Source: CAZNFR01 sp964572225
Lineage (GTDB): Bacteria; Bacteroidota; Bacteroidia; Bacteroidales; GCA-2748055
Direction of reading: 5' to 3'
Assembly (NCBI GenBank): GCA_964572225.1
Contig: CAZNFR010000119.1
Span: 1-8,235, forward strand
Length of the DNA stretch: 8,235 nt
A program made the translations under genes and the position numbers. The notes beneath the pieces are model-generated. The model saw only the letters and a program-made list of their open reading frames with translations. It made no database searches and was not told the DNA's origin. Shown one piece after another: positions 1 to 6,101 of the stretch (positions within the stretch are counted from its first letter, which is position 1; each line of letters starts with the position of its first letter).

Positions 1-2
1 GG

Positions 3-20
3 AAAAAACCTTATGGTTTT
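3..20 (-). terminator. Possible weak intrinsic terminator of hpt
   Basis: Read on the minus strand, the bases right at the hpt stop codon form AAAACC-ATAA-GGTTTT, a 6-bp perfect stem with a 4-base loop, and its T-rich right arm runs on to a total of six Ts. The stem has only two G-C pairs and shares two bases with the stop codon, so it would be a weak terminator at best. The position just after the gene and the U-tract are the reasons for calling it. Confidence 0.3.
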
Positions 21-558
21 ATTCTGAAATTTTATAAATGTCGGGGAGATTCCTTCCGAGTCCGTTATAGTCAAGACCGTAGCCAACCACAAAATCATTG
101 GGAATGGAGAAGCCTGTGTAATCCGGGATGCGATCGAAGCGGTAAGCATCGGGTTTAAAAAGAAGGCTAATTATTTTCACTTCGGAAGGATTTTGTGCTT
201 CGATAGTTTTGAGGAGGTAATTCAGGGAGAGTCCGCTGTCGGCTATATCTTCCACTATGTAAATATGCTTCCCTTCAAGATCCTGGTCAAATCCAAGCGG
301 CATTTGAACCTTACCGGTTGACTGTGTTCCCTGGTAAGATTCCAGTTTGACAAAAACCAGGGTGCAGTTAACTTCAAGCTGTCTGAGCAGATCGGCAGCG
401 AAAATAAAGGAACCATTCAGAACCGGCATGAAAACGGGGTTGTGAACGGGGATGTCCTTCTTTAATTTTTCCGCAATCTCTGCAATTCGGGTTTTGATCT
501 GTTCCCTGGAAATAAAAAGTTCAAATTTTCGATCGTTAAGATATAGGTGTTTTTCCAT
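19..558 (-). CDS. hpt: Hypoxanthine phosphoribosyltransferase
   Basis: This cytoplasmic purine-salvage enzyme transfers the phosphoribosyl group of PRPP to hypoxanthine (and often guanine), giving IMP or GMP. The 179-residue length is normal for bacterial HPRT. The PRPP-binding loop is clear at residues 100-112 (IVEDIADSGLSL), with acidic pair E103-D104 and the presumed catalytic base D107. The early loop VLNGSFIFAADL is at 46-57 and the flexible-loop serine-tyrosine (ESYQG) at 73-77. The purine-contacting lysine lies in LLFKP (K135), and the C-terminal VVGYGLDYNGLGRNLP at 157-172 carries the conserved Asp that binds Mg-PRPP. The ATG at 556-558 gives the family-standard N-terminus and has no Shine-Dalgarno site, as is usual in Bacteroidota. 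It diverges from purE across 143 bp. Family assignment is very secure; base preference cannot be read from sequence. Confidence 0.96.
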   Translation of the reverse strand: MEKHLYLNDRKFELFISREQIKTRIAEIAEKLKKDIPVHNPVFMPVLNGSFIFAADLLRQLEVNCTLVFVKLESYQGTQSTGKVQMPLGFDQDLEGKHIYIVEDIADSGLSLNYLLKTIEAQNPSEVKIISLLFKPDAYRFDRIPDYTGFSIPNDFVVGYGLDYNGLGRNLPDIYKISE

Positions 559-669
559 GAAAAAGGATGAATCGTGTAAAACACTATAAATTAAATGAAA
601 AGAGAGGACATATAAAAAGTCCGTGAACGGAAATAGAAAAAATGCATTAAGGAAAGCTGATTTTTATGA

Positions 670-677
670 TATTTTTG
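670..677 (+). promoter_or_regulatory. Predicted -7 promoter element of purE
   Basis: The octamer TATTTTTG fits the Bacteroidota -7 consensus TAnnTTTG exactly and lies 24 bases before the purE ATG, implying a short leader of roughly 15-20 bases. No good -33 TTTG partner is visible. The element sits in the 9-base spacer of an inverted repeat, TTTATG (663-668) and CATAAA (678-683), which could be a small operator or chance in AT-rich DNA. The same octamer precedes recJ. Confidence 0.5.
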
Positions 678-701
678 CATAAATAACCGAAAAATAACGT
701 T

Positions 702-1214
702 ATGAATCCAAAAGTGAGCATTATTATGGGGAGCACTTCCGATCTATCTGTCATGGAAGGCGCGGCCCAGGTTCTTGGTGAATTGGAAATACCCTTCGAA
801 ATACAAGCACTTTCTGCCCATCGTACTCCTGAAAAGGTTGCGGAATATTCCGCGAATTTGAAGGAACGCGGGATCAAGGTGGTAATTGCCGGTGCCGGAG
901 GGGCAGCGCATTTGCCCGGAGTCATTGCAGCAGCGAGTCCGGTACCCGTGATCGGTGTACCCATAAAAGCTTCCATATCCCTGGACGGCTGGGACAGTAT
1001 TCTTTCCATTCTCCAGATGCCTCCCGGCATTCCGGTGGCGACTGTCGGACTCAATGCAGCCCGGAATGCGGGAATACTTGCAGCGCAGATCATCGCATCA
1101 GGAGAACCGGAAGTAATGGGAAAAATTGAAAATTTCAAAGCCAGTCTGAAAGATAAGATCGTCAAGGCCAACGAGGACCTGTCTAAGGTCAAGTACAAAT
1201 TTAAAACCAATTGA
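702..1214 (+). CDS. purE: N5-carboxyaminoimidazole ribonucleotide mutase (PurE, class I)
   Basis: PurE catalyses the step of de novo purine synthesis that converts N5-CAIR to CAIR in the cytoplasm. Class I enzymes form octamers. At 170 residues it has the usual class I length. Signature motifs are GSTSD (10-14, phosphate binding), SAHRTPE (38-44, with the catalytic His at 40), the glycine-rich AGAGGAAHLPG (63-73) and the QMPPGIPVATV stretch (105-115). The ATG at 702 gives the expected short lead-in to the first beta-strand (KVSIIMGS). The partner N5-CAIR synthetase gene purK is not beside it here. Its stop overlaps the start of the next gene by one base (TGATG), so that gene is probably co-transcribed and translationally coupled. 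hpt diverges upstream. Confidence 0.96.
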   Translation: MNPKVSIIMGSTSDLSVMEGAAQVLGELEIPFEIQALSAHRTPEKVAEYSANLKERGIKVVIAGAGGAAHLPGVIAAASPVPVIGVPIKASISLDGWDSILSILQMPPGIPVATVGLNAARNAGILAAQIIASGEPEVMGKIENFKASLKDKIVKANEDLSKVKYKFKTN

Positions 1215-2059
1215 TGAGAATCGTGCAGCAGCTGTTTAGTATCAGAACAACTACCCTGGTTATTGTTCTGGCTGGCTTGTCTGCACCACCGCTTTTCTCC
1301 CAATCTGATAATTACCCTTTGGGGACCCGTGCTGCAGCCTTATCGAATGCTTATGTTATGGAAGCCGATCTTTGGTCGGTCCATCATAATCAGGCCGGAC
1401 TGGGTTTCCAGCCAAAAATGGCCATAGGATTTCACCATGAGAACCGCTTTGTGGTGAAGGAGTACAGTCTGCATGCAGTGGGATTTATCTTGCCTGTCAG
1501 GCCGGGTACCTTTGGAATATCCTATAGCTATTTCGGTTACCCTGTTTACAATGAGAGTAAAGTTGGGATCGGTTTTGGAAGGCAATTCGGAAGCGGATTC
1601 TCTGCCGGAGTCCAGGTAAACTACCATCATAATTACCTTGAAGGGGAATTTGGCAACCGGAATGCCCTGACTGTCGAAGGAGGAATGCAGTATCAACCGG
1701 GTGAGATCTTAAAATTTGGGATTCACCTTTTCAATCCCACCCGATCCACCATTTCTGCTCCCGATACCGACACCATACCCACCACTTTCCGGGCAGGAAT
1801 GTCGGTTCAACCCCTGGAGAAGCTCACGGTCTTCACTCAGGGCGAGGTAAGGATTAATCAACCCTCAAGGTTTATGGCCGGAGTGGAATACCAGTTAATT
1901 CAGGCACTGGATCTAAGGGGCGGACTGGTAACCAATCCTTTTATGACTTCTTTTGGAATTGGATATGAGATTAACCGGATCTCTTCAGATATAGCTTTTA
2001 CCCGGCATGAGATCCTGGGTTTCACCCCGCATTTTTCTTTTCAGGTCAAGTTAAACTGA
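1214..2059 (+). CDS. Exported PorV/PorQ-like outer-membrane beta-barrel protein
   Basis: This is a predicted 281-residue outer-membrane protein of unknown specific role. Residues 1 to about 29 form a signal peptide: an Arg near the start, hydrophobic LVIVLAGLSAPPLF, then a cut near FSQ/S. The mature protein opens with GTRAAALSNAYVMEADLWSVHHNQAGL (37-63), the pattern of the PorV/PorQ/FadL-like barrel group (GxRAxxMGxAYxAxADDxxAxxxNPAGL). The rest alternates polar and hydrophobic/aromatic residues with many Gly and Tyr, as in beta-strands, and it ends HFSFQVKLN. A TTG codon at 1211 is in frame, but the ATG at 1214 is the better start because it gives the TGATG overlap with purE. It is shorter than classical PorV, so a T9SS role is only an inference. 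It could equally be a generic small-molecule barrel. The family call is moderate and the location good. Confidence 0.72.
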   Translation: MRIVQQLFSIRTTTLVIVLAGLSAPPLFSQSDNYPLGTRAAALSNAYVMEADLWSVHHNQAGLGFQPKMAIGFHHENRFVVKEYSLHAVGFILPVRPGTFGISYSYFGYPVYNESKVGIGFGRQFGSGFSAGVQVNYHHNYLEGEFGNRNALTVEGGMQYQPGEILKFGIHLFNPTRSTISAPDTDTIPTTFRAGMSVQPLEKLTVFTQGEVRINQPSRFMAGVEYQLIQALDLRGGLVTNPFMTSFGIGYEINRISSDIAFTRHEILGFTPHFSFQVKLN

Positions 2060-2080
2060 AAAAACTCTCTTCTTCTGGCT

Positions 2081-2088
2081 GATTTTTG
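2081..2088 (+). promoter_or_regulatory. Possible -7-like element before the HhH/barrel gene
   Basis: GATTTTTG matches seven of eight positions of TAnnTTTG and lies 31 bases before the start codon. If used, transcription would begin just before the 9-bp inverted repeat that covers the start, so the hairpin would be at the very 5' end of the mRNA. The gene may instead be read through from purE. No convincing -33 element is seen. Confidence 0.25.
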
Positions 2089-2098
2089 TGAGGGAAAA

Positions 2099-2124
2099 TG
2101 CATAAACCAGTAAACGTTTATGCA
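2099..2124 (+). promoter_or_regulatory. Perfect inverted repeat covering the start codon
   Basis: TGCATAAAC (2099-2107) and GTTTATGCA (2116-2124) are exact reverse complements separated by 8 bases. The ATG at 2120-2122 lies inside the right arm. In mRNA this gives a 9-bp stem with an 8-base loop that would hide the start codon; in DNA it is a palindrome of the size bound by dimeric regulators. The stem has only three G-C pairs, so it may breathe easily. The repeat is seen directly; its function is inferred. Confidence 0.5.
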
Positions 2125-4168
2125 AAAATACTTTCTTGCCGGTGTTCTGGTTTTTTCCTCACCCTGTATACTGGCTCAGTGCATCGTGAATGAGGTTATT
2201 ACCAGGATCATTGAAGAGAACAACGGAGATCCGGAAGAGATCTCGGATTCAGAAAACCTGAGCGAGATCCTGTATGAGTATTATTCCAGTCCTCCCGATC
2301 TCAATCTGATAACCCGGGAGCAACTGGATGAAATGCAGTTCCTATCTGATTTCCAGATTCACTCCTTTTTGGAGTACAGGAAAAAATACGGGCAGATATA
2401 CAGTTATAATGAGCTAAATCTGATTCCCGGTATTCATTCTGAGGAGATCCGTAATCTGGGCTTTTTCACACGTCTGGGTGAAGAAAAGCCTTCTCAGAAG
2501 AGTAAGCTGGTTCCCGTGTTTCCCTCCGCACACAGGATCATCAGCCGGGTTGAGATACCCCTGCAGGCTGTCCACGGATTCGATCCGGACGCAGATAAGG
2601 AATTGAGATTTGCGGGAGTCAATCTGAAAAGGCTCATAAAATATGAAGGGCGGTCCGGAAAATGGTTACGAACGGGAATAACTCTGGAGAGCGATCCCGG
2701 GGAGAGTTTTTTTTCACCGCGGAAGGGAAAATTTCCTTCCGACTTTCGCTCCTTTTACCTCGAGATGAATAAGCCCCACAAACGATTGGATCAGTTAATT
2801 ATTGGAGATTTCAGGACAGGTTTTGGGTGCGGACTTGTTTTTGGATCGGGGCGCAGGGGGAAAAGCAGTAATGTGAATTTCGGCTCTCTTCCCGATCAGA
2901 TCAAGAAGTACTCTTCCACAGGCGAATCGGGTTTTCTCAGGGGAACTGCCATGAAAAGTAAGCTTGAAAAAAATCAATTTTACCTGTTCTTATCCTCCCT
3001 CAAAGAAGATGCTCGCATTGATTCCGAAAATACGAAAGAAAACACTTTTACCAGTATTCAGGAGGGGGGATTACACAGGAATGAAAAAGAAACCGGAACC
3101 AGGAATACTCTGGTTACCCAATGTGCCGGAATCGCATTTATCCGTGAAGTACAAATGGGAAAGTTGGGACTGGTGATTTCAGGAATCCGGTATTCTCCGG
3201 GGCAGGAACTGAGGATCAGGCCGGACCGGTATTCGGAAACCGAATACAACTCAGGATTTCTAAATAGCTCGGCTTTTTACGGATACCGGTTTAAGAGGGG
3301 TTTTCTGGAGGGTGAAATAGCCTTCAGCAGAAACCTGAAAATGGCGACCCTAAGCAAGCTTAATTGGCAGTTGCATTCCCTTTGCCGACTCAGCATGGCG
3401 TGGAGGTATTATTCCCCCGGATATATTGCCCCATATGCCTCTGCTTTTGGCGAAGCACAGGGTGTGAGAAACGAAAAGGGGTTTTACCTGGGAGTGGAAT
3501 TTTACCCCTATCCTTTCCTGCAAATCCGGACTTACCTCGACATTTACAATTTTCCCTGGCTGAGATATAACGATGATCACCGTATAGCCGGAAATGAAAT
3601 TGCATTTTTTGGGGAATGGTATAAGGGAGGTCCTTATCGAATTAAGGGATTATTTAAACTTGAAATGAAATCCGACTACCCGGAAATGAAATTTTCACCC
3701 GGCAAAATGGATGAAGAAAACCAGTTACAATTACGATTACAGTTTGATTATAAACCCTTTACATTATTATCATTTAAAACCCGTATCGAAAGAAAGGGGA
3801 TATCGAGAGGAGGAAATGGGGATTATGGTCCGGGGATACTGGCCTTTCAGGAGTTAACCTGGCAGATTCCCAAAGCAGAGTTAGGGATCAATTTTCGGTA
3901 TACCTTGTTCCATATTGCTGATTGGGGAAACAGGATCTACAGTTGGGAACACGATCTGCTTTATTCTTTAAGCACGGTGGCTTACTATCGGCAAGGGTAT
4001 TCGTGGCTGGTCAATATGCGTTGGAAAATCAATGAAAGCATGAGGATAGGGGTTAAGTATTCATGCATTTGTTTTGACGGGGAAGTGGAAACCGGGAGTG
4101 GTGCGGATCTTTTCTCGGGAAGCAGAAAAGGGATGCTGAAAGTGCAATTCATTCTGAAAACTTTCTGA
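2120..4168 (+). CDS. Exported helix-hairpin-helix / outer-membrane beta-barrel protein
   Basis: This 682-residue exported protein is of a type common in Bacteroidota but without known function. A signal peptide occupies residues 1 to about 19 (KYFLAGVLVFSSPCILA/Q). Residues 59-115 resemble the ComEA helix-hairpin-helix pair: DLNLITREQLDEM, then EYRKKYGQIYSYNELNLIPGIHSEEI. The second hairpin keeps PGI, while the first has FLSD instead of the usual PGIG, so DNA binding is uncertain. From about residue 130 to the end it is rich in amphipathic strands and aromatics, with IIGDFRTGFGCGLVFGSG at 227-244 (similar to the GDY-FGQGL motif I associate with such Bacteroidota proteins). It ends in a C-terminal Phe, typical of outer-membrane barrels. 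An in-frame TAA at 2111-2113 rules out any start upstream of 2120, and the signal peptide supports this ATG. It lies 60 bp after the PorV-like gene and meets recJ tail to tail. Confidence 0.75.
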   Translation: MQKYFLAGVLVFSSPCILAQCIVNEVITRIIEENNGDPEEISDSENLSEILYEYYSSPPDLNLITREQLDEMQFLSDFQIHSFLEYRKKYGQIYSYNELNLIPGIHSEEIRNLGFFTRLGEEKPSQKSKLVPVFPSAHRIISRVEIPLQAVHGFDPDADKELRFAGVNLKRLIKYEGRSGKWLRTGITLESDPGESFFSPRKGKFPSDFRSFYLEMNKPHKRLDQLIIGDFRTGFGCGLVFGSGRRGKSSNVNFGSLPDQIKKYSSTGESGFLRGTAMKSKLEKNQFYLFLSSLKEDARIDSENTKENTFTSIQEGGLHRNEKETGTRNTLVTQCAGIAFIREVQMGKLGLVISGIRYSPGQELRIRPDRYSETEYNSGFLNSSAFYGYRFKRGFLEGEIAFSRNLKMATLSKLNWQLHSLCRLSMAWRYYSPGYIAPYASAFGEAQGVRNEKGFYLGVEFYPYPFLQIRTYLDIYNFPWLRYNDDHRIAGNEIAFFGEWYKGGPYRIKGLFKLEMKSDYPEMKFSPGKMDEENQLQLRLQFDYKPFTLLSFKTRIERKGISRGGNGDYGPGILAFQELTWQIPKAELGINFRYTLFHIADWGNRIYSWEHDLLYSLSTVAYYRQGYSWLVNMRWKINESMRIGVKYSCICFDGEVETGSGADLFSGSRKGMLKVQFILKTF

Positions 4169-5884
4169 TCAATCTGTTTTTATATCCTTGATATTCAGTT
4201 GAATGTTCGAAACGCCACGAAAATTGTTCTCCTCCAGGGAATAGCAAATGTCAAAGGCTTTTCCCCCCTGTATCTTTTTTAGTTGTTGGGCCTGTTGAAA
4301 AGCGATAGCCGGGAAAACCCTGAAGGGGTCTTCCTCCTGTACCAAAGATAATTTGAGATGCTCAGTGTTTACGCCAACGATCTTTCCCTCACCGTTGTCC
4401 ACCACATTTTCCGTTAGAAAGACAGGGTTCATATTTTCGGGTCCGAACGGCTGGAATTGCTTAAGCACCTTATAAAAATTATCGGTGATTTCGCTAAGCT
4501 GGATTTCGGTATCGATTTCCACAACCGGAATGAGCTGATCAGGAAGGATGGCTTCCTCCACTACCGCTTCAAACCTTTCCCTGAAGCGTTGTACGTTTTG
4601 TTCCTTGAGGGTCAGTCCCGCAGCGTATTTATGTCCGCCGAAATTTTCCAGCAGATCACTGCATTCCTCGATTGCCTGGTACAGGTCGAAACCGGTTACG
4701 GATCGGGCTGAGCCGGTAGCAAAACCATTGGAGTGGGTGAGAATTACCGTTGGGCGGTAGTAGTGTTCCATCAGTCTGGAAGCCACGATACCGATAACTC
4801 CTTTATGCCAAAGCGGGTTAAAAAGCACGGTAGATTTTCGGTCTTTCATCTCCGGATCGGATGAGATCAGGTTGAGTGCTTCCTGGGTGATGTTGGTGTC
4901 GACATTCCTCCGGTCGAGGTTATAGGAGTTAATTTTCTCGCCGATCACCAGGGCCTGTTCCTCATTTTGGGAAATAAGCAGATCCACACTTTTCCTGCCC
5001 GATTCCATGCGTCCGGCCGCATTGATTCTGGGTCCTATCCTGAAAACAATATCTTCGATGGTGATCTCCTTTTTATCTATATTGGCAATCTTCAGAATGG
5101 TCCTTATTCCGGTTGAAGGGTTTTCATTGATTTGCTTCAGTCCGAAATGGGCCAGGATGCGATTCTCACCCGTGATGGATACAATATCGGAGGCGATGCT
5201 TACCGCCACAAGATCAAGAAAAGGAATAATTTCTGAAAAGTCTCTGTTTTGTTGCTGATGAAATGCCTGGACCAGTTTGAATCCGACACCGCAGCCCGAA
5301 AGTTCCTTAAATGGGTAGGGACAATCCTCCTGTTTAGGGTCCAGAACGGCAAAAGCTTCAGGTATCTCGGAGCCCGGATTGTGGTGATCACAAATGATCA
5401 GGTCAATCCCCAGGTTTCTGGCGTAACTCACTTTGTTGACCGCCTTGATCCCGCAATCCAGTGCAATGATTAGCTTAAAACCCTGGGCTGCTGCATAGTC
5501 AATACCTGCAAAAGAAATCCCGTAGCCTTCCTTGTATCGATCCGGGATATAATATTCGATTTTAGGAAGAATATATTTAAAATAGCTGTAGATCATAGAA
5601 ACGGCAGTGGTACCGTCAACATCATAATCGCCGTATACCAGGACACCCTGGGCATGACTGATTGCATATTTGATCCTTTCCACGGCCTTATCCATATCTT
5701 TCATAAGAAAGGGGTCGTGGAGGTTATTCAGATCCGGGCGAAAAAAGGCCCGGGCTTCCTCATAACTACGTATATTCCTTTGAATCAGAAGAGTAGCAAC
5801 GGGTCGACTTACATTAAGTTCTGTCATAAGTTGCCTTACTGCTTTCTCGTCACCCTGGGATTTTATGATCCAATTCCTCACCAT
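4169..5884 (-). CDS. recJ: Single-stranded-DNA-specific exonuclease RecJ
   Basis: RecJ degrades single-stranded DNA 5' to 3' in recombinational repair, base-excision repair and mismatch repair, using a two-metal (Mn/Mg) centre. The 571-residue length is typical. DHH-family motifs are all present: VYGDYDVDGT (83-92, motif I), ALDCG (141-145), CDHHNPGSEIP (165-175, the DHH signature) and ASDIVSITGENR (231-242, with D233). They are followed by RIGPRINAAGRM (282-293). The DHHA1 domain shows LWHKGVIGIVASRL (358-371), ATGSARS (389-395) and the substrate-binding GGHKYAAG (416-423). The C-terminal part, from about 450, is the OB-fold region. No key residue is missing. The ATG at 5882-5884 gives the normal N-terminus. 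A likely promoter lies about 44 bases upstream. It is not co-oriented with the barrel genes, so a functional link to them is not implied. Confidence 0.97.
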   Translation of the reverse strand: MVRNWIIKSQGDEKAVRQLMTELNVSRPVATLLIQRNIRSYEEARAFFRPDLNNLHDPFLMKDMDKAVERIKYAISHAQGVLVYGDYDVDGTTAVSMIYSYFKYILPKIEYYIPDRYKEGYGISFAGIDYAAAQGFKLIIALDCGIKAVNKVSYARNLGIDLIICDHHNPGSEIPEAFAVLDPKQEDCPYPFKELSGCGVGFKLVQAFHQQQNRDFSEIIPFLDLVAVSIASDIVSITGENRILAHFGLKQINENPSTGIRTILKIANIDKKEITIEDIVFRIGPRINAAGRMESGRKSVDLLISQNEEQALVIGEKINSYNLDRRNVDTNITQEALNLISSDPEMKDRKSTVLFNPLWHKGVIGIVASRLMEHYYRPTVILTHSNGFATGSARSVTGFDLYQAIEECSDLLENFGGHKYAAGLTLKEQNVQRFRERFEAVVEEAILPDQLIPVVEIDTEIQLSEITDNFYKVLKQFQPFGPENMNPVFLTENVVDNGEGKIVGVNTEHLKLSLVQEEDPFRVFPAIAFQQAQQLKKIQGGKAFDICYSLEENNFRGVSNIQLNIKDIKTD

Positions 5885-5927
5885 TATTTGTAAAGCAATT
5901 TGATTGATTGGGGCCCTTTCTTTTGTA

Positions 5928-5935
5928 CAAAAATA
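5928..5935 (-). promoter_or_regulatory. Predicted -7 promoter element of recJ
   Basis: On the minus strand this reads TATTTTTG, an exact fit to the Bacteroidota -7 consensus TAnnTTTG and identical to the purE element. It lies 43 bases before the recJ ATG. A GGTTAA (minus strand, 5955-5960) sits 19 bases upstream where a -33 box would be expected, but it is not a clear TTTG. The surrounding 217-bp spacer (5885-6101) holds no gene that I can support. Confidence 0.5.
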
Positions 5936-5989
5936 TAAATACTAACCGGATATTTTAACCTTAATTTAATATAAGGGGTAACAGGCCTC

Positions 5990-6013
5990 TTAACCGGCTA
6001 GCAGTCAGGTTAA
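5990..6013. repeat. Short inverted repeat in the recJ-protease spacer
   Basis: TTAACC (5990-5995) and GGTTAA (6008-6013) are exact reverse complements with a 12-base spacer that contains the palindrome GCTAGC. A further TTAACC occurs at 5955-5960 and TAACCGG at 5943-5949 and 5991-5997. It lies downstream of the protease stop and upstream of the recJ promoter. No strong U-tract follows on the minus strand, so it does not look like a standard terminator. A regulatory site is possible but unproven. Confidence 0.3.
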
Positions 6014-6101
6014 AAATTTTCTTTCATCTGTTAATGTTAAAAATTGGGGAATCTCTGCCTTTGGAAGGTGAAAAAGTGAGATTAGGAATAAACGACTTTT
6101 T

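Noticed and set aside
1211..1213. TTG as the start of the PorV-like gene
   Set aside because: The next codon is an ATG at 1214 that overlaps the purE stop as TGATG and gives an equally good signal peptide, so TTG is unnecessary.
647..1303. A 218-codon open frame on the minus strand opposite purE
   Set aside because: It lies antisense to purE, whose motifs are unmistakable, and runs into the next gene. Its product has no recognisable family features. It is a mirror frame.
2120..2185. Lipoprotein signal in the HhH/barrel protein (Cys residues at 15 and 21)
   Set aside because: Neither SSPC nor LAQC fits a lipobox, because the residue before Cys should be Gly, Ala or Ser. An ordinary signal peptidase I site near ILA/Q fits better.
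2098..2193. A 31-codon upstream ORF starting at ATG 2098 with AGGGA just before it, overlapping the start of the HhH gene
   Set aside because: The AGGGA is only 2-3 bases from the ATG, too close for normal initiation, and the peptide (MHKPVNVYAKIL...) looks random. It could only matter as part of the hairpin region already reported.
6014..6101. Rho-independent terminator of the protease gene
   Set aside because: I looked on the minus strand after the stop at 6102 and found no stable GC-containing hairpin followed by a U-tract.
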